This document shows positions 14,217 through 23,589 of a stretch of 64,000 bases of DNA, in pieces; positions within the stretch are counted from its first letter, which is position 1, and each line of letters starts with the position of its first letter. The DNA comes from Belliella calami. Lineage in GTDB: Bacteria; Bacteroidota; Bacteroidia; Cytophagales; Cyclobacteriaceae. Where the stretch lies: positions 263,815 through 327,814 of the forward strand of contig NZ_JAKZGS010000001.1 in assembly GCF_022549695.1 (NCBI RefSeq), read 5' to 3'. The translations under genes and the position numbers were made by a program. Below the pieces are notes generated by a model, which ran no database searches, had not been told where the DNA came from, and saw only the letters and a list, made by a program, of their open reading frames with translations.

Positions 14217-17200
14217 TTATTCAATCCAATTTCTACCCATTAACCAATGTCCTTTGGCATAATTAACCCCATCGCTCCAAACCTCTAATTTATTTGGAAA
14301 AGTTGGGTATGGTCTTCCATCCCAAGTCCAAGCAAATAACATATCAGTATCAATCATCTTATTTTGATAAACACTACTAATCGGATTATTTGTTGAATCA
14401 TTCCAATACTCTAAAAATGCTTGATAATATCTTTCCTGTATCAAATCATCTCTTTCACTATTTGAGTACCTTGGTGCAGTGGATTCACTTGATTTTGGGT
14501 CTAAGAACTTATTAGGTTCATTCGTACCTTTATCTATTGCACTACACCCAAATTCAGTATATACAATTCTTTTACTTTGAGGTTTCCAAGATGTTCGTGT
14601 ACCAGGAAATTCAAAAGCCAATCTATTAAAGTGATTATTCAACCACCAATTTTTATTGTCTTTAACCCTATAATTGAAATCATCTATTGGGGTTCTAATT
14701 TGATTCTCTCTATCACTATCATTGGCATAGAAATAATCATATAATTCACCACCCTCAATTTGAGATTTTAGATAATCAACATTATATATACTACCCCAAA
14801 CATCTTTATCAAGGTGTTCACCATCTCGCCAATCACTTAATGGAATATAGTTATCAATACCAATAAAGTCACAATTTGGATTCATCCAAAGACTATCCAA
14901 ATGATGCAATAAATCCCCTGTTCCGTCTTGTGGTTGATATGGTGTTACCTCAGTCCAATCACTTGCATAAGTCAACTCAACACTATCACCCATTATTAAC
15001 CTACAATCATCTAACAGTTTATTAAATTCAGTAACGGCTGGGAATGTAGTCCTAGCACTCCTTAACCAAGTCAAACCCCTCATTTCCGTACCTACTGCAA
15101 AAGCATCAACACCACCAGCTACTACACAAAGATTTGCATAATGTAGAATCATTTTTCTATAACTGTCTTGTGGTGTTCCTGAATATTGAACTGTATCACC
15201 TACTATTTCAAAATCATCTACAGTACAATCACCAAAGAAATTAGATACCGCTGTATTGACAAAACTTGTGTTATCCAATTCAGGCATAACAGATATCCTA
15301 CCTCTCCAAGGAAAAATAGGTTGTTCAAACTCTCCAGTTGGTGAAGGTAAACCATTGCCTTCTTTGATATCCATCAATATAAATGGATAGAATAGTACCT
15401 TATAACCTTGTCTTTTCAATTCCTGAATACCTTCAATTATACTTTTGTCGCTTGGTGTACCACCGTATGCCAATCCTTCAAAAGTGTTTTCATTGTCTTC
15501 ACTTATAAATATTGAATCAATATCAATTAAGATATCACTTACAATTGGTGGTGTTAACCAACTATCACCAATGGACATTTGTAAATCTATTTGGGAATGA
15601 ATACCACTATTAAATCTAAATTCAACCGTAAACCATTCATCAAGTTTGGCTGTATATATTTTTTGGTCAAGTTCAACAAAACCATTACCACCCTCAACCC
15701 TTGCCCATACTGTTTGATTATCAGTATTCAATGCCTTGACATTATATTTAATAATGTAATCAGTATTGGTTGATACGGTGAAATTGGTTGCAAACTTATT
15801 GAATCCTGTATTAACATGTTGAACCCTTATTGCAGTCATTTCACCCCTTAAACCTTCTGCAAAGTTTGGTGTAAGTGTAACATTAGAATCTGCATAGTAT
15901 GAACCATTATAAAATGAAGTGTTAAAATATGATGGTACTTTTCCGTTTTCTCGGTTGTAATCCGATACTATCCAATCATTAGGTGTACTAGCACCTTCTT
16001 TATGTTCTGTCTTTGGTAGTATTTTACAAAAGTCTGCCCTTAAATCAGTACCAAACCAAGATACAATTAATGATACATATTTAGTTGCAGGAATATCCCT
16101 TTTTAGATTAGATACTGCAATTTCAAAATCACTTGTATTTGGTGAATCATCAACATTTTGGTTTTGGAACTTTGAAAAATCAGAATCATCAGTATAAGTT
16201 GTAATTGTAGTACTATAAACAGACTCGCCAGTACTTGGCAACATACACATACCAGTGATATAATCCTTTAACCTCCTTACATTCTGTTTATTCTCTATCA
16301 ATTCAATTGAATATGTACCCTGTTTATCATTGTAATTGAATTTATGGATTGCATAATCTTTGCCACCAATATTTAAACTAGACAATACATTAAATTCAGG
16401 GTTGTCATATACTTTCAATTCACCAGTAATATATTCTTGTTGGAATCCCAATTGTTCCAAAGATTGTGTTAAAAGAAAATCATAGATATCTAAATTTTCA
16501 AGTTGTAAACCAGTGTAATCCCTTTTTCTCCTAACAAATGATTTAATCATAAATGGTGTACCATTACTTTTCAATAGAGAATATTTATAATTAGCTTCTT
16601 CAAGATTAATGTAAAAAAATTCTTTATCCCGATTCAAATTATAGTTAAAAACATTCCTATTTGTACCCCCTTCATATCTTAATTCTTCAAGACCAATATT
16701 ATCAATTTTTACCATATCCAACTTGGATATTATCATCTTAACACCTTGAATTCTTATTTCATTTGAACTTGGTAAAGCGGATTCATTTGTTACTAAATAT
16801 GGATGAAAGAACCTAAAAGTAAATTCATTTACCCCCACCAAAACAGGCATATCCAATGAATAATCAAGACCGTCAATTAATGTTCCCACACTTAATAAAT
16901 CAAACCCTTGACTACTATTTACTTCAATATTAACAGGTCTTGTAATATATGTTGGTGGCACGTTCAAACCTTGGTTTACATTGTATTCAACATCATTATT
17001 AATTGCTCTTATGTTGTAATAGATTCTTATATCTGTGTTTTCTTCAACCTGCTTAATCTTGTTTTCAAGTATTAATTTATCATTGTCAGGCAATAAATTA
17101 AAGTCCTCATCACTAATCCCATAATCAATATCAAACCTAACATTGAAACTCAATCTATAATCAAATGAATTTGAGTTTGATGAAATCACAAAAGGTATAG

Positions 17201-18245
17201 AATTTTCAATGTAAACATCCCTATAATCTCTATCAGCTCTTGGTGATGTTCTGCTTCCTTGCATATCCGCTATAGTATAAAAATAGATTTCATCGTTAAT
17301 AACTTCAATGGGTATTTGGATGAAAACATAGTGATTCATTTTAACTATGTTATCAAATTTATTGGCATCTAAATAATTTGGTGCAGAATCAAAATTGTGA
17401 AACACTTCCATTTTTTTCAGTGAATCCCAAAAGGTTGAAAACTTACTTTTATTTATAAATCTATGGTTTTCATCAATTTCAAAAGATTGGTTTACATTTA
17501 TAGACTCTGAATCATTTTCAAAATCTACTAGTTTTGGGTTCTTGTTAAATTCAAAATTTGTTATCAATAATCTATCAATGTATAATAGATAGGTAAAATT
17601 GAAAGTACTTGCCAACCTTTCCAAAAACTCATATAAACTCAATGGGTTATTATCAGCATCAAATAACGAATTTCTATTAATATGTACCAAGTCCAAAAGG
17701 TTTGAATCAACATCAGTTGTATTTGCCAAAAAATCATTAAACAGAATATCACTTTCACTATTGATATTATGATAAAGTAACCTATTTACATTTGAATAGA
17801 TTGAATATAAACTATAGACTTGATTGAAAGGTAAACCCAAATCATTTACATTATATACCTTTAATCTACTAATAGCATCATAAAATTTAAGTGTTAAAAA
17901 TGGATTGTTATTATCATCCCCTTCGCTGTATTGCTCCGCCAAAATATAACCATTCCAAAGATTAACACCATTTCTATAGTATTTTAAAATGAAATCATCT
18001 TCATCCTGTATCTCTTTGAAATCATTAATCAATTCCAAAGATTCTTTCAATTCCAATTGAATGTAAGAACTTTTGAAGGTTGCAAATTGATATTCATCAC
18101 TAGACTCATAAGCGTATTGAACAGGGTTTGCACTACCAACCAATTCAATAATATCACCCGAATAGTTCTTTTTTAGAATATCAATGATTGTTGTGTAATT
18201 ACCCCTACTTGTATATTCCAGCCTATATTTTACATTATAATCCAT
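14217..18245 (-). CDS. Large tail protein with GTA TIM-barrel-like domain
   Basis: This 1342-aa protein has a long N-terminal baseplate-hub-like region (about 1-690) and then, near residues 690-1342, a segment matching the TIM-barrel-like domain of gene-transfer-agent/phage host-specificity proteins. Visible pieces are GYKVLFYPFILMDIKEGNG, FPWRGRISVMP, DAFAVGTEMRGLTWLRSA, LTYASDWTEVTPYQPQDGTG, CDFIGIDNYIPLSDWRDGEH and KRIVYTEFGCSAIDKGTNEP. These resemble glycosidase-type barrels (VGTEM, D-Y-P, TEFGC) and suggest surface-glycan or peptidoglycan engagement. It follows the tape measure gene. Catalysis is not proven. Confidence 0.75.
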   Translation of the reverse strand: MDYNVKYRLEYTSRGNYTTIIDILKKNYSGDIIELVGSANPVQYAYESSDEYQFATFKSSYIQLELKESLELINDFKEIQDEDDFILKYYRNGVNLWNGYILAEQYSEGDDNNNPFLTLKFYDAISRLKVYNVNDLGLPFNQVYSLYSIYSNVNRLLYHNINSESDILFNDFLANTTDVDSNLLDLVHINRNSLFDADNNPLSLYEFLERLASTFNFTYLLYIDRLLITNFEFNKNPKLVDFENDSESINVNQSFEIDENHRFINKSKFSTFWDSLKKMEVFHNFDSAPNYLDANKFDNIVKMNHYVFIQIPIEVINDEIYFYTIADMQGSRTSPRADRDYRDVYIENSIPFVISSNSNSFDYRLSFNVRFDIDYGISDEDFNLLPDNDKLILENKIKQVEENTDIRIYYNIRAINNDVEYNVNQGLNVPPTYITRPVNIEVNSSQGFDLLSVGTLIDGLDYSLDMPVLVGVNEFTFRFFHPYLVTNESALPSSNEIRIQGVKMIISKLDMVKIDNIGLEELRYEGGTNRNVFNYNLNRDKEFFYINLEEANYKYSLLKSNGTPFMIKSFVRRKRDYTGLQLENLDIYDFLLTQSLEQLGFQQEYITGELKVYDNPEFNVLSSLNIGGKDYAIHKFNYNDKQGTYSIELIENKQNVRRLKDYITGMCMLPSTGESVYSTTITTYTDDSDFSKFQNQNVDDSPNTSDFEIAVSNLKRDIPATKYVSLIVSWFGTDLRADFCKILPKTEHKEGASTPNDWIVSDYNRENGKVPSYFNTSFYNGSYYADSNVTLTPNFAEGLRGEMTAIRVQHVNTGFNKFATNFTVSTNTDYIIKYNVKALNTDNQTVWARVEGGNGFVELDQKIYTAKLDEWFTVEFRFNSGIHSQIDLQMSIGDSWLTPPIVSDILIDIDSIFISEDNENTFEGLAYGGTPSDKSIIEGIQELKRQGYKVLFYPFILMDIKEGNGLPSPTGEFEQPIFPWRGRISVMPELDNTSFVNTAVSNFFGDCTVDDFEIVGDTVQYSGTPQDSYRKMILHYANLCVVAGGVDAFAVGTEMRGLTWLRSARTTFPAVTEFNKLLDDCRLIMGDSVELTYASDWTEVTPYQPQDGTGDLLHHLDSLWMNPNCDFIGIDNYIPLSDWRDGEHLDKDVWGSIYNVDYLKSQIEGGELYDYFYANDSDRENQIRTPIDDFNYRVKDNKNWWLNNHFNRLAFEFPGTRTSWKPQSKRIVYTEFGCSAIDKGTNEPNKFLDPKSSESTAPRYSNSERDDLIQERYYQAFLEYWNDSTNNPISSVYQNKMIDTDMLFAWTWDGRPYPTFPNKLEVWSDGVNYAKGHWLMGRNWIE

Positions 18246-18280
18246 ATACTTTATTTATTTTAATTGTGCTGTATTGTGTC

Positions 18281-18313
18281 ATAAAAAAAGAGGTGATAAA
18301 ACCACCCCTTTTA
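18281..18313 (-). terminator. Terminator after the tape measure gene
   Basis: On the minus strand AAGGGGTGG pairs with CACCTCTT and is followed by seven T. It lies between tape measure and the large tail gene. Confidence 0.7.
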
Positions 18314-18340
18314 AACAAATAATAAACTATATAATTATTT

Positions 18341-21127
18341 TTAAAATCTACTTCTGAAGCGTGAATTGTTATTTAATACACCAACCAGTGCATCACCCTT
18401 GATTTTAAATTCAACTTCATTTGAATCAGCACCAATATTTCTTTTATTGAAAAAATCACTTGAATAACTTCCACCGCTACCTACAGAACCACCACCGCTA
18501 TTAATGCTTGATTGTGCTTTACCTGCCAAAGCTGTCATTGCTCCACCAATTGCAACTAATGCAGCACCAGCCGCTATTGTGGTAACAGGATTGAAACCGC
18601 TTATTATTGCTTTCTGCATAACACCATAAGCTATTGCCATTGAACCCATTTGGACTAAGAATTTACCAAATGAACCTAATATTTTTGCACCCATTCCTTC
18701 CAATGCACTTTTACCATTTACCAGTAAATTACCAAATCCTTCACCTAATTGGGCAACTGAACTTGAAATGAAATTTGCCATTTGCATTGTCCATTGGTTT
18801 TGATATTCCGATAAAAATTGTGCTTGTTGTTCCTTCATAAGTTTATAAGGTTCATTCAACTTTTGGGCAACTTTCATTGATGCATTAAATGCTTTATCAC
18901 CACTGATTTGAATTCTTTTTGCAAACTCATCACCATCAATACCATCAAGATTAAAGTTTTGCATTTTACCCCCAAAATCAATTCTTACTATATGGTCTTT
19001 TAAAGTAAGTTCCTGTAATTTTTTTGAAAACTCAATCAACGCATTAGAGTTGAAAGCCTTCTTATATTGTTTCTCAACATTGATATACTCATCACTTAGT
19101 TTTGAAACACCATTCATTCTTAACTCAATCATTGCATTACTTAAAGCGTTAACCCTTGCAGTAATATTGTCATAACTTTTACCAAGTACATCAGAAGAAA
19201 TTCCAATCTTTTTCAACTCATTATTCAAACTTGTTACTATATCTTTTGTCTTCTTTAATTGGGCTTCTAACGCTTCTGCATTGGTTGTAGTTGGTGTAAA
19301 TATTTTACCCTCATTGGCTATTATATTTTGAAGCTCTGACACTAGATTATTAAGGTTACTTTCAGTTTCTTCAATTATTGGGTTTGGCAATTCCAAAGCA
19401 TCTTTATATTTAGTTGCACTTTTCAAACCTATATTCATTACTGTTTGGGTAGTGTTCCCAAAAGCTTTTACACCTTCGATAAGTGCTTCCCAATAGGTTA
19501 TTTCACTTGCCATTTGAGCTTGTTTTTTATGCTCCATTTTCAAGATTTCCAAATCCAATTTTACATTGGCAATCCTTTGGTTATATAACTTTACAAGCTC
19601 CTTTCTTTCTGCTTCTGTCATCTTTGATGCACCTTTAGAAGCTTCAGATAAGTCTTTTGTAATTGTCTCTGAATCCTGTTTAATCTTGTTTAGTTTGGTG
19701 GTAGATTCATTCAATCTATCTGCGTATTCTTTGTTTTTACCATAGTTTTTATTGAGGTATTCACCAGCCATATATAAAGCACCCAATACAGCAATAACGG
19801 CTGTAACAGGTGCAATTACTGCACTAAGCGCAACCCCAAAAGCTGTAGTAGCACCAGTAGCACCAACCATACCTACAGATAGTACTTTTAATTTTGCTAT
19901 TGTAGCAACTCCCATTGTAATCATCTTACCCAATCCAAATAATATTGGTGGAATAGCACCAGCAAACAATCCAAATGTTACAATATTTTTTTGTGTAGAT
20001 GCATCCAATCCAGTAAACCAATTGGTAATACTTTGTACACCATTAGCCAATGAATCAATTGTTGGTGCTAGATTATCACCTATTACAATCTGAATAGCTT
20101 CAAGATTACTTTTCATTCTTCTTAAAGAACCACCCAAACCGCTTTCCATTTCTTCACTCATTCTTTCTGCGCTTCCAGTAGCTTCACCCATCAAACCTTG
20201 GTATCTTCTTAATTCAGAAGTACCAGCATTAAGCATTATATTAACAGCTTTAATTGAACGTTCTTCAAACAATTTAGAAAGTGCAAAATCTTTACTTTGT
20301 TGGGTCATTCCTCTGGTAGCACCTTCAATATCTTGCATTATATCTACAGCTGACCTCATAGCACCATTGGCATCATAGATTTTAACACTTTGATTACCTA
20401 TTGCAATTGCCCCATCAACACTATTCTTTGTTAAGTCCTTCAACATTGCATTCATTGCAGTACCAGCCATACTACCTTTAAAACCGTTGTTTGCCAATAC
20501 AGATAATAAAGAAGCTGTATCTTCTATAGATTGTCCTGCACTAGCAAAATTAGGTGCGACATATTTAAAAGCTTCACCAAGTTGTAAAACATTGGTATTG
20601 GCTTTGGCTTGTGTAGTCGCAAAAACATCTGCTACGCTAGAAGCCTTATTTGCTTCAATTGAATATGCAGACATTGTATCTGTAAGTATATCGGATGTAG
20701 TTGCTAAATCTGTACTGGATGCACTAGCCAAAGCAAGTACAGAAGATGTTGATTGTAGTATTTGATTGGTGTTATAACCTGCCAAAGCCATATAACCCAT
20801 TGCATCTGCTACTTCACCACCACTAAATCTTGTGGTTGCTCCTAATTCCTTTGCCTTGTTTTCAAGCTTTAAAAATTCTGCTCCAGTTGCACCGCTAAGT
20901 GCTTTAACCTTAAGCATTGAATCACTAAAAATTGAAGCTGTATTAACAGAAGCACCACCAATTAAAGCTAATGGTGCAGTAATTTTCATGCTTAAATCCT
21001 TACCTACATTTGAAAGATTTTGCCCAAATCTTTTTACGTCTTTTTCAGCAGTTGATAATGCTTTATTTAATTGACTTGAATTTGCACCTAAAAGGACATT
21101 TAGATAGGCTATTGTTTTACCTGCCAT
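18341..21127 (-). CDS. Phage tail tape measure protein (TP901 type)
   Basis: This 928-aa protein has the TP901 tape-measure core: an N-terminal KDLSMKITAPLALIGGASVN segment, AKELGATTRFSGGEVADAMG and MALAGYNTNQIL, then long helical stretches and two hydrophobic segments (about 375-460 and 830-885). It sets tail length and is threaded through the tube. The frame could open at a TTG three codons upstream, but ATG at 21127 is the more natural start. The length implies a siphovirus tail of moderate length. It follows the frameshifting chaperone genes. Confidence 0.92.
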   Translation of the reverse strand: MAGKTIAYLNVLLGANSSQLNKALSTAEKDVKRFGQNLSNVGKDLSMKITAPLALIGGASVNTASIFSDSMLKVKALSGATGAEFLKLENKAKELGATTRFSGGEVADAMGYMALAGYNTNQILQSTSSVLALASASSTDLATTSDILTDTMSAYSIEANKASSVADVFATTQAKANTNVLQLGEAFKYVAPNFASAGQSIEDTASLLSVLANNGFKGSMAGTAMNAMLKDLTKNSVDGAIAIGNQSVKIYDANGAMRSAVDIMQDIEGATRGMTQQSKDFALSKLFEERSIKAVNIMLNAGTSELRRYQGLMGEATGSAERMSEEMESGLGGSLRRMKSNLEAIQIVIGDNLAPTIDSLANGVQSITNWFTGLDASTQKNIVTFGLFAGAIPPILFGLGKMITMGVATIAKLKVLSVGMVGATGATTAFGVALSAVIAPVTAVIAVLGALYMAGEYLNKNYGKNKEYADRLNESTTKLNKIKQDSETITKDLSEASKGASKMTEAERKELVKLYNQRIANVKLDLEILKMEHKKQAQMASEITYWEALIEGVKAFGNTTQTVMNIGLKSATKYKDALELPNPIIEETESNLNNLVSELQNIIANEGKIFTPTTTNAEALEAQLKKTKDIVTSLNNELKKIGISSDVLGKSYDNITARVNALSNAMIELRMNGVSKLSDEYINVEKQYKKAFNSNALIEFSKKLQELTLKDHIVRIDFGGKMQNFNLDGIDGDEFAKRIQISGDKAFNASMKVAQKLNEPYKLMKEQQAQFLSEYQNQWTMQMANFISSSVAQLGEGFGNLLVNGKSALEGMGAKILGSFGKFLVQMGSMAIAYGVMQKAIISGFNPVTTIAAGAALVAIGGAMTALAGKAQSSINSGGGSVGSGGSYSSDFFNKRNIGADSNEVEFKIKGDALVGVLNNNSRFRSRF

Positions 21128-21161
21128 ATATATCAAAAAATTTTACTCTTATTATTAATTA

Positions 21162-21203
21162 AAAAATAAGGGGTTAATATATAACCATATACTAACCCCT
21201 TTA
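21162..21203 (-). terminator. Hairpin overlapping the end of the T chaperone frame
   Basis: AAGGGGTTA and TAACCCCTT (21168-21201 span) form a long stem, extended by AT pairs, followed on the minus strand by ATTTTTTAATT. It overlaps the stop codon of the upstream frame. Confidence 0.7.
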
Positions 21204-21506
21204 TACTATAACTTCAATACCTTTTGGAATACCAATTATTGAAACATACTTATCAAATAATTCTGGTGTAAGTTTGAAATCTGATTTTTCCCATTCAAAT
21301 TTATATAGCTTTTTAGGGTTTTTAATTTTACCGTTATGTACTGCAACTGAATAAAAACTTGATAATCTATTTTGCTCTAAATCAAACTTTAATCTTTGTT
21401 CATTATTAGTTTCATATTCTTCAATAATTGCTAATAATTCTTTATCATCTAAATTCCAAAAATCATTTACACCCAAACCAATTACACCTACTACATAACC
21501 AAACAA
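21201..21506 (-). CDS. Tail assembly chaperone T domain, made by -1 frameshift
   Basis: This 101-aa frame has no ATG of its own (only a TTG at 21506). It continues without a stop from the slippery site at the end of the G frame: after shifting, codons read A-E-I-V-Y-I-Y-K and run straight into LFGYVVGVIGLGV. It therefore most likely exists only as the C-terminal part of a G-T fusion, as in lambda gpG-GT. It lies between tail tube and tape measure, the standard place. W21 and the FEWEKSDFKLTPEL region are the most conserved-looking parts. Confidence 0.7.
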   Translation of the reverse strand: MFGYVVGVIGLGVNDFWNLDDKELLAIIEEYETNNEQRLKFDLEQNRLSSFYSVAVHNGKIKNPKKLYKFEWEKSDFKLTPELFDKYVSIIGIPKGIEVIV

Positions 21507-21520
21507 TTTATATATATAAA

Positions 21521-21868
21521 CTATTTCAGCTTTTTTTTTGATGTTGAAGTTTCTTCTTTTTGTTCCTCAATTTTATTCAATTCAATACCTAAAAGTTCTT
21601 TGAAAACTTCTTTGTTTTGGTCAAATAACATTGAAGGGTTTTCATTTTCCATCTCATCAATTGAGATATAAAAATCAACAATATCGATTGGACAATCTTG
21701 TTTAATATAGAAGTAACCAGCGACAATACAACTGTATATGTATTCTAATATATCACTTGATAATGAAGGGTTATAAGCTCTGTTATTCCTATCTTCAAAA
21801 TTCTTATAAGCGTATGCAGATTTTCTAAATTCAAAAGATTTACTAAGTAATTTAATTTTTTTGTTCAT
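21521..21868 (-). CDS. Tail assembly chaperone G
   Basis: This 115-aa protein is helical (RNNRAYNPSLSSDILEYIYS, then IVDFYISIDEM) and ends in a lysine-rich tail, S-K-K-K-L-K. The end is coded by TCA followed by eight A and G, containing the A-AAA-AAG slippery heptamer. Position between tail tube and tape measure, size, and the frameshift site together identify it as the G-type chaperone. Translation normally ends at 21521; a fraction of ribosomes would give the longer GT product. Confidence 0.65.
   Translation of the reverse strand: MNKKIKLLSKSFEFRKSAYAYKNFEDRNNRAYNPSLSSDILEYIYSCIVAGYFYIKQDCPIDIVDFYISIDEMENENPSMLFDQNKEVFKELLGIELNKIEEQKEETSTSKKKLK
21530..21540 (-). promoter_or_regulatory. Programmed -1 ribosomal frameshift site (A-run, G-GT)
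   Basis: On the minus strand the G frame reads TCA AAA AAA AAG CTG AAA TAG. The heptamer A AAA AAG in frame is a standard -1 slippery sequence. Eight sense codons then lead, without a stop, into the T frame. I did not identify a clear stimulatory structure. Confidence 0.7.
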
Positions 21869-21891
21869 ATAGTTTATTAGTTTAAAAATAT

Positions 21892-21915
21892 GGGTACATA
21901 TTAATCTATGTACCC
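21892..21915 (-). terminator. Hairpin after the tail tube gene
   Basis: GGGTACAT (21892-21899) pairs with ATGTACCC (21908-21915), followed on the minus strand by ATATTTTTAAAC. It lies between the tube gene and the G chaperone gene, so it may reduce read-through and make the tube protein more abundant. Confidence 0.65.
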
Positions 21916-21926
21916 TTTAAAAATTA

Positions 21927-22355
21927 TTAGGCAACAGTCACAATTTTTAAACCGCCTGTACCTTGAATTTCAGCACTGTATGTAACTGCATCATTCTTAG
22001 GACTATCAATGTCAACAGACATAATATAACCATCACCTTCATATACTGTTTGTGTAGTTGCATTGTAACCAAACCTGTATTTAACTTTAGTGCCATTCAT
22101 TAACATTTCTATCTTATCAGAAACATTACTTGATGCTGTTTGAATACCTTCAACAGAAAAAGTATAAGAATACTCACCTCTACCATCAAACTCTTTGCAG
22201 AAGTTATCTAATTCGTCCACGCTGTCTTTAGTGGTTATCTCTATTGCATCTTTGGAGATGGAAAAGCTACTAGAAACTTCAGCACCATAAGCTTGATAAG
22301 TAGTACCTGAAACTTGCATATATAAGGAAATAAAATTTCCAATCGATTGACTCAT
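21927..22355 (-). CDS. Major tail tube protein
   Basis: This 142-aa protein has the look of TP901-1-type tail tube proteins: SSFSISKDAIEITTKDSVD near residue 28 (the usual S-x-D-x-I-E-x-T-x-K-D segment), then EYSYTFSVEG, and a final beta strand (SYSAEIQGTGGL). It forms the hexameric tube rings. A strong hairpin follows. Its place before the chaperones and tape measure supports the call. Confidence 0.8.
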   Translation of the reverse strand: MSQSIGNFISLYMQVSGTTYQAYGAEVSSSFSISKDAIEITTKDSVDELDNFCKEFDGRGEYSYTFSVEGIQTASSNVSDKIEMLMNGTKVKYRFGYNATTQTVYEGDGYIMSVDIDSPKNDAVTYSAEIQGTGGLKIVTVA

Positions 22356-22412
22356 ATTATTATTATTTTAAAAAATTCTTTAATTATTATATACATTATT
22401 TATTTATTATTC

Positions 22413-22796
22413 TTAAAAATGTGCTATAATCCTAACTGTTTTATTATAAACTTTTGCATCACTTTTATAACTTGTTTTGAAATTCAAAAAATCAATACTA
22501 AATTCTTTATTATCAATTATTGCTTTATGTGCTTCAAATAAATCCCTTAAAAGATTACATATATTTTCTAATTGAAAAAACCTATCTGAAAAAACATCAA
22601 ATTCAATTATATATTCATCTACTTCAGCTTTTTCCAATTTATTAGATATTGGGGTTTCATCACTAACTATATATGTTACTAAGGGTAGATTGTCGTATTG
22701 ATTTTGGTTTACCAAGGGCAAAAAATTATTATTGATAATTGATTGTAACCCACTATCATTATTAACCCTTAAAACTATGTATTCAATTAAATTCAT
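22413..22796 (-). CDS. Tail terminator/completion protein (DUF3168-like)
   Basis: This 127-aa protein fits the DUF3168 pattern: an N-terminal helix (LIEYIVLRVNNDSGLQSIIN), PLVTYIVSDETP, then VDEYIIEFDVFSDRFFQLEN. Such proteins cap the tail tube before head joining. It overlaps the HK97 gp10-like gene by 4 bp (ATGA), and the order connector, closure, gp10-like, terminator, tube is the normal siphovirus order. Confidence 0.75.
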   Translation of the reverse strand: MNLIEYIVLRVNNDSGLQSIINNNFLPLVNQNQYDNLPLVTYIVSDETPISNKLEKAEVDEYIIEFDVFSDRFFQLENICNLLRDLFEAHKAIIDNKEFSIDFLNFKTSYKSDAKVYNKTVRIIAHF

Positions 22797-23254
22797 ATAC
22801 TATTGATTATATTTTTAATCTCATTTGAAAAAACTTTAACAGCTTCATCTTTAGTATTCTCATACCCTCTATTGAAAAAATCATTTGTTGGCATCTTTCC
22901 AGTATTGGTTAGTTTCAAAAATTTACCCCCAATGTTTACAATGGATGGTTTGTTTAGGGTTCTTTCATCACTACCAAATTCAACTAAATGAGCGTGGGGT
23001 GCTAGTTTCCTATCAGCTCCCACCCTTATCAATGCACCGTTTTTTGAACCATAAGAGTTATCATTAAATACTTTGATTGACTTTTTTAAATTTCCTGTTT
23101 CAACTGGTGCAGTTTGTTTAACACCTGATTTAATTTTGTGTCCTGCTTTCCTTAATGCTTTCTTTATGGCATTGATGGAAACTTTATTATCAAGTTTTTT
23201 TAACTTTTTGATTAAATCACTTTCACCCCTTAAATCAATTTCAAAATCATTCAT
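22793..23254 (-). CDS. HK97 gp10-like neck/tail-completion protein
   Basis: This 153-aa protein has the gp10-family features: AIKKALRKAGHKIKSGVKQ, then the motif APVETGNLKKSI (about residues 45-56), and a later HLVEFGSDERT stretch. It acts at the head-tail interface. It overlaps the head closure gene by 8 bp and the DUF3168-like gene by 4 bp, so the three are translationally coupled. Confidence 0.88.
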   Translation of the reverse strand: MNDFEIDLRGESDLIKKLKKLDNKVSINAIKKALRKAGHKIKSGVKQTAPVETGNLKKSIKVFNDNSYGSKNGALIRVGADRKLAPHAHLVEFGSDERTLNKPSIVNIGGKFLKLTNTGKMPTNDFFNRGYENTKDEAVKVFSNEIKNIINSI

Positions 23255-23588
23255 AAAGCTTAAATCTTGATTTATGTTGTGTAATTAGTTGTAACCCTTC
23301 CTCATATCCAATCTCTTTAATACCCTTGATTTCATATACTTTATTTGAATCCTCATCAAGTATCAAGTATGTATTATCAATTTCAAAATCTGGAAAATGA
23401 ATAGTAAAAAATGTTATTTCAGAAACAATATTTTGATTCGCTTCAAACCTTTCAGTATTTACTTTATCATACTTTTCTGCATCACATTCATACACTTTTG
23501 TAAATGTTGAAACAGGTTCATTGTAACTGTTCTTTGTAGTTACATTTTCATAAAAAGAAATATATCTATTGAAGTTACCTATATACAT
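23247..23588 (-). CDS. Head closure / head-tail adaptor protein
   Basis: This 113-aa beta-rich protein resembles the SPP1 gp16 / head-tail joining family: an N-terminal NRYISFYENV strand, a central FEANQNIVSEITFFTIHFPD segment and a C-terminal YEIKGIKEIGYEEGLQLITQ strand pair. It closes the connector after DNA packaging. Position between the connector and gp10-like genes supports the call. Confidence 0.75.
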   Translation of the reverse strand: MYIGNFNRYISFYENVTTKNSYNEPVSTFTKVYECDAEKYDKVNTERFEANQNIVSEITFFTIHFPDFEIDNTYLILDEDSNKVYEIKGIKEIGYEEGLQLITQHKSRFKLYE

Positions 23589-23589
23589 T

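Noticed and set aside
19752-20093. Plus-strand frame inside the tape measure gene
   Set aside because: Ala/Thr/Pro-rich shadow of the tape measure coding sequence; no motif and no promoter.
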